Under the pieces are notes generated by a model that was given only the letters and a program-made list of their open reading frames with translations, was not told the origin of the DNA and did no database searches. A stretch of 10,910 bases of DNA from CAYXPG01 sp964564845 (GTDB lineage: Bacteria; Planctomycetota; Phycisphaerae; Sedimentisphaerales; Anaerobacaceae), in the NCBI GenBank assembly GCA_964564845.1, contig CAZMCN010000072.1, positions 1-10,910 of the forward strand, given 5' to 3'. A program made the translations under genes and the position numbers. Of this stretch, positions 1 to 5,719 are shown one piece after another (positions within the stretch are counted from its first letter, which is position 1; each line of letters starts with the position of its first letter).

Positions 1-87
1 ATGTTGTGGTTCAGTTAGCAAAAGAAGAATACCCACCCATAACTGAGGGATTACGAATATAACCGTTTTTTTCAAAATTTTCTGCAT
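1..87 (-). CDS. Possible 5' end of a gene running off the left edge; signal-peptide-like N-terminus
   Basis: Reading leftwards from an ATG at 87-85, 29 codons stay open to the window edge. The peptide starts MQKILKKT and continues with a strongly hydrophobic stretch (VIFVIPQLWVGILLLL), then TEPQH. A short lysine-rich start followed by a hydrophobic core is typical of a signal peptide or a first membrane helix. It lies on the same strand as murA, 176 bases beyond the murA stop, so it could be the next gene. No clear Shine-Dalgarno sequence precedes the ATG (the nearest purine run is about 18 bases away), and 29 codons are too few to name a family. It could also be a chance open frame. Confidence 0.35.
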   Translation of the reverse strand, partial: MQKILKKTVIFVIPQLWVGILLLLTEPQH

Positions 88-223
88 TTTTACAGGACTA
101 TCGCCTTTTTACAAAATTATGACGAAAAATGTCCAAGCCCTCCGTAAATTATCCCCCAACCGCCGGCAAAACCGCCGCCCTGACGTAAATTTGGCGGTAA
201 ATACTATTAGATACCTTCTCAAG

Positions 224-240
224 AATGGCAGGCTGCCATT
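224..240. repeat. Perfect 8-bp inverted repeat just beyond murA
   Basis: AATGGCAG and CTGCCATT are perfect inverted arms around a single G, 24 bases past the murA stop codon. No T-run follows on either strand, so this is not a textbook intrinsic terminator. It may be a short mRNA 3' hairpin or a protein-binding palindrome; the sequence does not decide. Confidence 0.35.
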
Positions 241-263
241 TAGTAAACATCAGGTGACCATTT

Positions 264-1535
264 TTAAATGCTTTCTCTCATGATTTTGGCACCGACTGGA
301 TTTAGTCTCTCTTCGATTTTTTCATAGCCTCGGTCAATGTGATAGACCCTGTTTACAATTGTGGTTCCCTCTGCGGCCAGGCCGGCCAGCACCAAGGCAG
401 CGGAAGCACGCAAATCCGAAGCCATTACCGGAGCGGCAATTAACTTTTTTACGCCGGCCACAATGACGGTAGGGCCTTCTTTGCGTAAATTGGCAGCCAT
501 TCGATTCAGTTCGGCAACGTGCATAAATCTGTCGGGAAAGATTTTTTCGATTATGATGCTGTTGCCGTCGGCCAGTGACAAAAGCGCCATAAACTGTGCC
601 TGCAAATCGGTAGGAAAGCCCGGGTACGGCTGGGTGGTAACATCGGCGGTCTTCATCGGGCCGGTGCGGGCAACGACACAGCCATCGCTATTTGGCTCGA
701 CCGTTACGCCGATATTTCTCAACCTATCGACCACGGCCATCATATCGCCGAGCCGACAATTATGCAGTTGTAATTCGCTTTGTGTTATCGCGGCGGCGAC
801 CATAAACGTCCCTGCCTCGATTCTATCGGCTATTACCTGGTATTCGATGGGGGTAAGCTGTCTAACACCTTCGATAATCAGACGGGGCGAGCCGATACCT
901 GTAATTTTTGCGCCCATTTTGTTAAGGCATCTCGCCAGGTCGGCTATTTCCGGCTCGCAGGCGGCCGATTCTATAACTGTCCTGCCCTTTGCCAGAACTG
1001 CAGCCATCAGGACATTTGCTGTACCGAGGACGGTCGAGCCGAAAGGTCCGCCGAGGAAAATATCTGTGCCGACAAGGCCGCCGGCCGCTTCTGCAACGAT
1101 ATAGCCGTTCTTCAGATGAATTTCTGCGCCAAGCTGTCGCAGTCCCCGCAGATGAATATCAACTGGTCTGTCGCCGATCGCGCAGCCGCCGGGCATCGAG
1201 ACCTCAGCCCTGCCGCAGCGCGCAAGCAGCGGGCCGAGTATGCAGATACCGGCGCGCATCCTGCGGACGATTTCATAATCGCCGACAGGATTATCAATCA
1301 CAGTCGAGTCTATAGACAGCTCACCGGCTCCGTTTCTGGCTACCTTACAGCCGAGCCGGCTTAGCAGACCGGCGCAGACGGAAATGTCGGAAAGGTTGGG
1401 AACAGCCTTAAAGACGGATTTGCCGGGCGATAAAATGGCAGAAGCCATTATCGGTAAAGAGGCGTTTTTCGAGCCGTTAACAACTACGCTGCCGGAAAGC
1501 TGAACCGGCCCTTCAATGTGAAATATGTCCATCAT
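264..1535 (-). CDS. murA: UDP-N-acetylglucosamine 1-carboxyvinyltransferase (MurA)
   Basis: MurA is the first committed step of peptidoglycan synthesis: it transfers enolpyruvate from PEP to UDP-GlcNAc in the cytoplasm. At 423 residues it has the usual family length. Visible signatures are the N-terminal NGSKNASLPI segment (K23, N24, substrate binding) and the flexible active-site loop PGGCAIGDRPVDIHL. Cys118 there is equivalent to E. coli Cys115, the fosfomycin target. FPTDLQAQF carries the catalytic-type Asp310, and DLRASAALVLAG and HIDRGYEKIEERL lie near the C-terminus. Two ATGs stand in tandem (1535 and 1532). An AAGGGA Shine-Dalgarno-like run a few bases upstream fits either, so the first residue is uncertain by one. 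It is divergent from the CPBP protease gene. Having Cys rather than Asp in the loop predicts fosfomycin sensitivity of the enzyme (inference). Confidence 0.98.
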   Translation of the reverse strand: MMDIFHIEGPVQLSGSVVVNGSKNASLPIMASAILSPGKSVFKAVPNLSDISVCAGLLSRLGCKVARNGAGELSIDSTVIDNPVGDYEIVRRMRAGICILGPLLARCGRAEVSMPGGCAIGDRPVDIHLRGLRQLGAEIHLKNGYIVAEAAGGLVGTDIFLGGPFGSTVLGTANVLMAAVLAKGRTVIESAACEPEIADLARCLNKMGAKITGIGSPRLIIEGVRQLTPIEYQVIADRIEAGTFMVAAAITQSELQLHNCRLGDMMAVVDRLRNIGVTVEPNSDGCVVARTGPMKTADVTTQPYPGFPTDLQAQFMALLSLADGNSIIIEKIFPDRFMHVAELNRMAANLRKEGPTVIVAGVKKLIAAPVMASDLRASAALVLAGLAAEGTTIVNRVYHIDRGYEKIEERLNPVGAKIMRESI

Positions 1536-1561
1536 CTATTTCCCTTGAAAAGGCAGGACTA

Positions 1562-1589
1562 ATTTAATACAAGAATGTTCTGGTTTCAA
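1562..1589 (-). promoter_or_regulatory. Candidate sigma70-type promoter for murA
   Basis: On the minus strand TTGAAA (plus 1584-1589) is followed after 16 bases by TTAAAT (plus 1562-1567). This would start transcription about 20 bases ahead of the murA ATG, just upstream of its AAGGGA ribosome site. The hexamers match consensus only partly, so this is a candidate by eye. Confidence 0.35.
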
Positions 1590-1676
1590 GACGATTTTGG
1601 CCATAGCTTACCATAAATTAAAACAGAAAACAAATTGGTGAGAATTCGCACTTGGTAATCTGCGAGCTTTATATCT

Positions 1677-2522
1677 ATGAATGTTTCTGAGATTATTAAA
1701 CAAATCGGCGGTGGTATAACGGCAGGGCATATTATCTGCCTGGCCGGGCTGATAATATTTGGCCGATGGCTGCTGAAGACTTCTCTGGGCAGAAAGGCGC
1801 TGGCCGATTCAGTACCCCGTCGAAACAATATGCCCGGTTATCTGCCGTTTATACCACTGTTTATCTGGTGGGCGGCTGCTTTGGTCGTAACAGCAATTGC
1901 ACAAAAATTCCTGGAAGATTCGCCGGATTGGCAGGTAGTTTTCGTCCACAATCTCGTTCTCTGCATCGGCACTCTCGCAGCAATGGTGGTAACTATTTTT
2001 TTAGCAGAGAGAAGTTTTGCCCGGCGGCTAAAAGGGTTCGGGCTTAACGTGAAAACAATCGGCAGGGATTTTATTGCTGCGCCGGTGAATCTGCTTGGCG
2101 TCTGGCCGCTGGTGCTGGCGGTGCTCCTGCTGACAACAAAAATCGGCCAGCTTATACAGGGACAGGATTTCCAGATACAGCAGCACGAAGAACTCGAATT
2201 AGTAGCAGCATACTCTCAAGTCCCCATCAGAGTGGTGATTGTTATTACCGCTGTTTTCGTAGCTCCGGTGTTTGAAGAGATGCTTTTTCGCGGGCTGTTT
2301 CAGTCGATGATACGGTCGTCTTTTACCAGACCGTGGCTTTCGGTTGTGCTCAGCTCAGGATTGTTTGCTCTGGCCCATCAGGACCCGGTGCATTGGCCGG
2401 CACTATTCGTATTAGGTATGTGTCTGGGTTATGCGTATGAGAAAAGCGGTTCTTTGTTTCGGCCGATTTTTATGCACTCAATTTTTAACGCAATGAGCAT
2501 ATTAGCAGCTTTATATCAATAA
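1677..2522 (+). CDS. CPBP family intramembrane glutamic/metalloprotease (CAAX/Abi-type)
   Basis: This is a multi-pass membrane protein of 281 residues with the three hallmark motifs of the CPBP (Rce1/CAAX, Abi) family. They are EEMLFR (E200, E201, R205), FALAH (F230, H234) and HSIFN (H267, N271). Hydrophobic segments lie at about residues 11-34, 54-78, 86-110, 133-155, 183-198, 219-233, 240-253 and 264-280. Eukaryotic Rce1 cleaves prenylated CAAX proteins. Bacterial relatives have varied or unknown roles (bacteriocin immunity, surface protein processing), so the substrate cannot be named. The start is the first ATG in frame; no strong Shine-Dalgarno precedes it, and a stop lies in frame a few codons upstream. 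It is divergent from murA and converges on dapB with only 35 bases between stops. Confidence 0.93.
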   Translation: MNVSEIIKQIGGGITAGHIICLAGLIIFGRWLLKTSLGRKALADSVPRRNNMPGYLPFIPLFIWWAAALVVTAIAQKFLEDSPDWQVVFVHNLVLCIGTLAAMVVTIFLAERSFARRLKGFGLNVKTIGRDFIAAPVNLLGVWPLVLAVLLLTTKIGQLIQGQDFQIQQHEELELVAAYSQVPIRVVIVITAVFVAPVFEEMLFRGLFQSMIRSSFTRPWLSVVLSSGLFALAHQDPVHWPALFVLGMCLGYAYEKSGSLFRPIFMHSIFNAMSILAALYQ

Positions 2523-2557
2523 TCGGCTGTTGTCTGCTTGTCGTAAGCATAAAAAAA

Positions 2558-3355
2558 TTACGAGATACCGAGGACGTCGGCCATTGAATATGCGCCGGGT
2601 TTTCTGTCGATGAGCCATTCGGCGGCGCGCAACGCACCCCTCGCAAAAGTATCCCTGCTGTGTGCGGTGTGATTGAGCGTTACTTTTTCGCCGAGTGCGG
2701 CGAATATTACCGAATGTATTCCCGTGATATCGCCTGCGCGGACGGCGTGTATGCCGATGGCGCCCTTGTCTCGGAGGGCGTCTTTGCCGCTTCTGCCTAA
2801 GGTCAGGCAATCGGGAAAAGAGCGGCCGGTCGCTTTGCAGATATTCTCAGCTAACGTCAGGGCTGAACCGCTCGGTGCATCCTTTTTGAAGCGGTGGTGC
2901 TGCTCAATTATCTCAATATCATATTCTTCGCCAAGCATCGATGCGATTTTGCCTACAAGAGAGAATAAAACGTTCATCCCGACGCTCATATTGGTACCAT
3001 AAATTACAGGGATTTTTTCAGCGGCGGCTTTTATCTTCGCTAATTGCTCATAGGCCAGGCCGGTAGTGCCCAAAACCAAAGCAGCGCCGTCTCCGACGCA
3101 ATAGTCGATGGTTTTATCCGCTGCGGCAGGGCTCGAGAAGTCTATTACCACATCGGCGCCGACGGGATAAAAATTGCCTATATTAACATTGAGGGGGGCT
3201 GCTGAGGCGATAAGCCCCGCGTCTTTGCCGATATCGGGGTGATTTTGCTCTTCGACAGCCGCAATAATATCGAACCGGCCAGCGTCTATACATAATGAAA
3301 GTATTCGGCAGCCCATTCGACCGGCGGCGCCAACGATTATGAGTTTAGGTTTCAT
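2558..3355 (-). CDS. dapB: 4-hydroxy-tetrahydrodipicolinate reductase (DapB)
   Basis: DapB reduces hydroxy-tetrahydrodipicolinate with NAD(P)H in the diaminopimelate/lysine pathway, which supplies peptidoglycan cross-links and lysine. The 265-residue length is normal. The N-terminal Rossmann fold shows GAAGRMG (residues 9-15). IDFSSPAA and the GTTG loop (96-99) follow. The catalytic/substrate segment EQHHRFKKDAPSGSAL has His153, His154 and Lys157, matching the E. coli HHRxK...DAPSG block. GIHAVRAGDITGIHSV and SRDTFARGAL complete the C-terminal part. An AAGGGGA Shine-Dalgarno sequence sits five bases ahead of the ATG and fixes the start. No other dap gene is nearby; it stands alone on this strand, divergent from the lipoprotein gene. 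Confidence 0.98.
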   Translation of the reverse strand: MKPKLIIVGAAGRMGCRILSLCIDAGRFDIIAAVEEQNHPDIGKDAGLIASAAPLNVNIGNFYPVGADVVIDFSSPAAADKTIDYCVGDGAALVLGTTGLAYEQLAKIKAAAEKIPVIYGTNMSVGMNVLFSLVGKIASMLGEEYDIEIIEQHHRFKKDAPSGSALTLAENICKATGRSFPDCLTLGRSGKDALRDKGAIGIHAVRAGDITGIHSVIFAALGEKVTLNHTAHSRDTFARGALRAAEWLIDRKPGAYSMADVLGIS

Positions 3356-3375
3356 TTGCGTCCCCTTAAGTTTTT

Positions 3376-3381
3376 ATTATA
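3376..3381 (-). promoter_or_regulatory. Candidate -10 element upstream of dapB
   Basis: A perfect TATAAT on the minus strand lies 20 bases ahead of the dapB ATG, just upstream of its Shine-Dalgarno run. No good -35 hexamer stands at 16-19 bases; the nearest TTGCGG is 21 bases away. The region is A/T rich, so a chance match is possible. Confidence 0.3.
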
Positions 3382-3454
3382 AACAGGCCGATAAAAATAT
3401 AACCGCAAAAATTTATATTTACAAGGCCAAATGATTTTGACTTGATTATTTTGT

Positions 3455-3486
3455 TTGACGAGTTATAAACAAACACAGTGTATAAT
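3455..3486 (+). promoter_or_regulatory. Candidate promoter of the glycine-zipper lipoprotein gene
   Basis: TTGACG (3455-3460) and a perfect TATAAT (3481-3486) stand 46 bases ahead of the ATG. The 20-base spacer is longer than the usual 16-18, so the -10 is the convincing part. Transcription would begin near 3493 and the leader would carry the palindrome and Shine-Dalgarno described separately. Confidence 0.45.
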
Positions 3487-3504
3487 GAACAGTAAGTCAG
3501 TCTC

Positions 3505-3526
3505 TCAATATATATTGATGGAGGTG
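3505..3526 (+). promoter_or_regulatory. 14-bp perfect palindrome abutting a strong Shine-Dalgarno
   Basis: TCAATATATATTGA (3505-3518) is its own reverse complement and lies one base ahead of GGAGGTG (3520-3526), a near-perfect ribosome binding site six bases from the ATG. It would fall about 12-25 bases into the transcript. It could be an operator for a dimeric repressor or a weak A/U-rich hairpin modulating ribosome access. Both readings are inference. Confidence 0.45.
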
Positions 3527-3532
3527 TAGAAA

Positions 3533-3943
3533 ATGATTAAAGCTGTAGTAACAATTTTGATTGTGTTTGTATTGAGTTTTGGTTTGGCTTTTTTAGCCGG
3601 CTGTGAGAGTGATGCCGGCACAGGCGCTGCTGTCGGCTCCCTGGCCGGCGCCGGAATCGGTCAGTTGGCAGGACGGGACACCGAATCAACTTTGATAGGA
3701 GCAGCAGTGGGCGGAGCTGTCGGCTACGGGGTAGGCAGTGAATCCGACAAGAAAAAAGCCGCTGCCGAAAGAGACGCCCTGCGCCAGGAAATAAACACCG
3801 TTACAGTTAATATAACCAACAGTAACGGTTCTGTCAGCCAGGTAAGACTGACCAAACAGGGAGTCGGCTATGTCGGCCCAAGAGGCGAGTATTACGACCA
3901 TTTACCCACCGGTGACGAGCTAAAACCGATATACGGCTTTTAA
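3533..3943 (+). CDS. Small glycine-zipper lipoprotein
   Basis: A 136-residue exported protein. Residues 1-24 form a type II signal peptide: MIK, a long hydrophobic core, and lipobox LAGC with Cys24 as the predicted lipidated residue. Residues 27-68 are a glycine zipper with two blocks of small residues (AAVGSLAGAGIG and AAVGGAVGYGVG) separated by a charged RDTEST turn. They could form a membrane-inserting hairpin like the YMGG-like/OmpA-type Gly-zipper family. Residues 70-90 are lysine/glutamate rich and helical. The C-terminal part (NTVTVNITNSNGSVSQVRL...YVGPRGEYYDHLPT) looks like a small beta domain resembling a surface or periplasmic module. A strong Shine-Dalgarno fixes the start. Related proteins sit in the outer membrane or periplasm of Gram-negatives; the exact function is unknown. 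Confidence 0.88.
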   Translation: MIKAVVTILIVFVLSFGLAFLAGCESDAGTGAAVGSLAGAGIGQLAGRDTESTLIGAAVGGAVGYGVGSESDKKKAAAERDALRQEINTVTVNITNSNGSVSQVRLTKQGVGYVGPRGEYYDHLPTGDELKPIYGF

Positions 3944-4022
3944 ACGGCCTTTAAATAGCTGCAGCGACAACACGTCTGCACAAGAATAGCGCTTCGGAGC
4001 TGACTGAAAACAGTAAAGCCCG

Positions 4023-4056
4023 GCAGGGAAAGTTTATCTTCTTTCCTTGCTTTTTT
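4023..4056 (+). terminator. Intrinsic terminator downstream of the lipoprotein gene
   Basis: GCAGGGAAAG (4023-4032) pairs with CTTTCCTTGC (4041-4050), giving a 10-bp stem with one G-U pair and an 8-base loop. Six T follow directly (4051-4056). This is a textbook Rho-independent terminator on the plus strand, 80 bases past the lipoprotein stop codon. Confidence 0.85.
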
Positions 4057-4155
4057 ATCCGAAGTGAACCGGACAATCGAGGGTTCTGTGTATTGTAACT
4101 TTGAGATGACAGCGCCGATAAAATTTGAGGCCGCTGCAGCTTAAAGAAATAATAT

Positions 4156-4186
4156 AAGGCCAAAGGTATTTCTTACCCTTGGCCTT
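4156..4186 (-). terminator. Hairpin at the end of the TIM-barrel gene, probably a terminator
   Basis: Arms 4156-4168 and 4174-4186 pair over 13 positions with a single mismatch around a five-base loop; the outer eight bases, AAGGCCAA/TTGGCCTT, are perfect. On the minus strand it lies about 65 bases past the stop of the isomerase-like gene. A T-rich but interrupted tract follows (TTATATTATTTCTTT). It may work in both directions, as the plus side also continues T-rich. Confidence 0.6.
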
Positions 4187-4252
4187 TCTATATATTATCT
4201 GCCTCGCAAATTAGGGGGGGCAGCTTTTGCAATTTTATGTCTATATTATTTT

Positions 4253-5053
4253 TTACACAGGATTATATATTACGCCGGTATTGCCGGGCTGTTTTTGGGG
4301 CCGATTAGGCCACTGGAGACAGTCAAATAAAAAATCGCTTGCCTGTCGTATCATTACCGAAGGCATAGCAGGACACATCTCAAGCGAACCAATTACCTCA
4401 TTGTTACATTTGTCCAAAACGCCCAGCAAATAGTCCCACTTCTGTCGGGATATACCGCCACGCAAACCGGGCGGTTCATGGTCGTCAGTCTGGCCGTAAT
4501 TATCGGTCAGATGCAAATGGGCCGTCCTTGGCGCCAGTTCGTCAACATACTCCTTAAATGAAAATTGCGCATCCAGATTGGCATAGCCGATATCAAGGCA
4601 GTACCAAATAGAGTCAAACTTCTTCCCAACCGCCTTGACTATAGGCAAAGGACCTGTTTCGAGGCACAGTTTCACTTTTTGTTTTTCGGCAAGACTGACC
4701 ACATCCTCGGCAAGCCCGCAGCCGTCAACCTCCGGGCCATCGGGAATGCCCAGACTCCGTAAACTGGTTACGATATTGGCACCCAGCAGCTTTGCACACT
4801 CGATTTGTTCATCCCAACGCTCTAATGTCGGCACGTCATCGCGCGACCTCATCACTACCAGCATCCCCTCAGTGGCACTAACAAGCCTGCTCCAGTTGCG
4901 CCTTTCATAACGGCACTCGTTCTGGTCCTTTATATTAGGCCACAACTCCACGCCGAAACCCATCAACTTTAAGAACTGGCATTCCTGCTCAAAAGATAGG
5001 TGGTTTTCACGCCACCAGAACACCATCGAAGAAACGACATAGCTGACTCGCAT
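4253..5053 (-). CDS. Sugar phosphate isomerase/epimerase-like TIM-barrel protein (AP endonuclease 2 superfamily)
   Basis: The 266-residue protein has the metal-site pattern of xylose isomerase-like TIM barrels. This includes a Glu strand CLETGPLP, CLDIGYAN (the DxGHAN-type strand), and HLHLTDNYGQTDDHEPPGLRGGI, which matches the typical HLHDN...D.H.PPG.G.I block. A late Glu strand, GSLEM, follows. Members of this superfamily isomerise or epimerise sugars or inositols, or act as endonuclease IV; the substrate cannot be read here. The start is set at 5053. There the code opens with MRVSYVV, a beta-strand start, and GGAGA/AGGA lies just upstream. The frame is open further to 5185, but that extension is basic and aromatic, contains an A9 run, and is unlike the family. 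The gene stands alone, divergent from rpmE. Confidence 0.85.
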   Translation of the reverse strand: MRVSYVVSSMVFWWRENHLSFEQECQFLKLMGFGVELWPNIKDQNECRYERRNWSRLVSATEGMLVVMRSRDDVPTLERWDEQIECAKLLGANIVTSLRSLGIPDGPEVDGCGLAEDVVSLAEKQKVKLCLETGPLPIVKAVGKKFDSIWYCLDIGYANLDAQFSFKEYVDELAPRTAHLHLTDNYGQTDDHEPPGLRGGISRQKWDYLLGVLDKCNNEVIGSLEMCPAMPSVMIRQASDFLFDCLQWPNRPQKQPGNTGVIYNPV

Positions 5054-5392
5054 TATCCTGTCTCCATATCCGGCAAAAAAAAACACGCTTCTCCAAATAC
5101 TAATATCGAAGTTAAACAAACCAGGCTTTCGTAATTTTCCCCAAAAAAGTGATTTTTTTGGACTGCGAGCCCGCCTTTGAGACAAAATCAGGTCATCGCA
5201 GTTTGCTCTTCGTCCAATAATACTCGAATTTTACTTCTGCGCAGCGTATATCGGCTGGTTGTTTGTGCGGTCTCGGCTGGTTTTCGGCAATAAAAGAAGC
5301 AAAATGTACTTTTGATAACTACAGAAAATTTATGTTGAATTAGGTACTGAGATTGTTAAAATGCACTTTTAGGTTTTGGGAGTAATTTAGCT
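5054..5392. other. 339-bp divergent spacer between the isomerase-like gene and rpmE
   Basis: No gene is seen. It holds an A9 tract (5075-5083) and an A/T-rich inverted repeat at 5141-5161 (CCAAAAAA and TTTTTTGG around a five-base centre). It also holds a direct repeat TCGGCTGGTT at 5251-5260 and 5273-5282, whose copies are 22 bp apart, close to two helical turns. The rpmE promoter candidate lies at the right end. Regulatory function is likely for such a spacer but not shown. Confidence 0.5.
5335..5362 (+). promoter_or_regulatory. Candidate sigma70-type promoter for rpmE and genes downstream
   Basis: TTGAAT (5335-5340) and TAAAAT (5357-5362) are separated by 16 bases, giving a predicted start about 24 bases ahead of the rpmE ATG. 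GGGAG at 5378-5382 then serves as ribosome site with a slightly long 10-base spacing. Matches are four of six and five of six to consensus. Confidence 0.45.
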
Positions 5393-5620
5393 ATGAAAAA
5401 AGACATACATCCGGAATACAACAAGGTAATTGTTCACTGCGGCTGCGGCAATACCTTCGAGACCCGCAGCACGGTAAAGGAAATCCATGCAGAAATCTGC
5501 TCGGTGTGTCATCCATTCTATACGGGCAAGCAGAAATTTGTCGATACCGCAGGGCGAATAGAGCGGTTCCAAAAGAAATACGGCACAGATTACCTAAAAA
5601 AGAGCAAAACAGACCAATAG
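5393..5620 (+). CDS. rpmE: 50S ribosomal protein L31, zinc-binding (C+) form
   Basis: At 75 residues this is a normal-length bacterial L31, a protein bridging the ribosomal subunits near the central protuberance. It opens MKKDIHPEYN, the standard L31 start, and keeps HPFYTGKQKFVDTAGRIERF, matching the family HPFFTGKQ...GRVxRF block. Four cysteines in CGCG and CSVCHP (a CxC plus CxxC arrangement) identify the zinc-containing C+ type rather than the cysteine-free paralogue made under zinc starvation. Adjacency to prfA is a common bacterial arrangement. A terminator-like hairpin follows directly, so rpmE may be partly uncoupled from prfA. Confidence 0.97.
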   Translation: MKKDIHPEYNKVIVHCGCGNTFETRSTVKEIHAEICSVCHPFYTGKQKFVDTAGRIERFQKKYGTDYLKKSKTDQ

Positions 5621-5629
5621 CTGCTCTTG

Positions 5630-5692
5630 AGCGTATAGCGGATAGCGTATAGCGGACAGGAAGAGAAAACCAAAGGCTGTACGCTATCCGCT
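5630..5692 (+). repeat. Heptamer tandem repeat (AGCGTAT/AGCGGAT) with inverted copy
   Basis: Four consecutive 7-base units run from 5630 to 5657: AGCGTAT, then AGCGGAT, then the same pair again with the last base changed to C. Two further units lie in inverted orientation at 5677-5692. The same AGCGTAT unit recurs in tandem at the pabB end (10681-10708). The block occupies most of the 99-base gap between rpmE and prfA. Confidence 0.85.
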
Positions 5693-5704
5693 GTTTTTTG
5701 TTTT
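5637..5704 (+). terminator. Terminator-like hairpin built from heptamer repeats, between rpmE and prfA
   Basis: Bases 5637-5653 pair with 5676-5692 to give a 17-bp stem with a single G-U wobble. The first 13 pairs (AGCGGATAGCGTA with its exact complement) are perfect. A 22-base loop and then GTTTTTTGTTTT follow. Stem plus T-run fits a Rho-independent terminator or attenuator after rpmE. The loop is long and the stem is moderately GC rich, so efficiency may be partial, allowing read-through into prfA. Confidence 0.65.
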
Positions 5705-5719
5705 CAGAGGAACAAAATA

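Larger units (their letters stand above)
3944..4252. other. 309-bp non-coding spacer with nested inverted repeats
   Basis: No convincing gene lies between the lipoprotein and the TIM-barrel gene. Three inverted-repeat pairs are nested. The outer pair is GCTGCAGC at 3958-3965 and 4133-4140, with TTTAA/TTAAA flanks. The middle pair is CTTCGGA at 3992-3998 with TCCGAAG at 4058-4064, extendable to about 9 bp with one wobble. The inner pair is the terminator stem at 4023-4050. A separate hairpin lies at 4156-4186. Weaker pairing is possible between 3967-3973 and 4088-4096. Short open frames here have no ribosome site or recognisable sequence. Confidence 0.6.

Noticed and set aside
361..1104. Long plus-strand open frame (247 codons) opposite murA
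   Set aside because: It is fully antisense to an unmistakable MurA, has low-complexity composition typical of a shadow frame, and shows no recognisable domain or ribosome site.
780..1364. Second plus-strand open frame opposite murA (194 codons)
   Set aside because: It is another antisense shadow of murA with no family features.
2533..2547. Stem TGCTT/AAGCA between the convergent CPBP and dapB genes as a terminator
   Set aside because: The stem is only five pairs and the T-run lies on the wrong side for either transcript.
5054..5185. N-terminal 44-codon extension of the isomerase-like gene
   Set aside because: The internal ATG at 5053 has a good Shine-Dalgarno and begins the first beta strand. 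The extension is basic/aromatic, includes an A9 tract and does not fit the family.
5630..5692. CRISPR array
   Set aside because: Units are 7 bases without spacers and partly inverted, and no cas genes are present.
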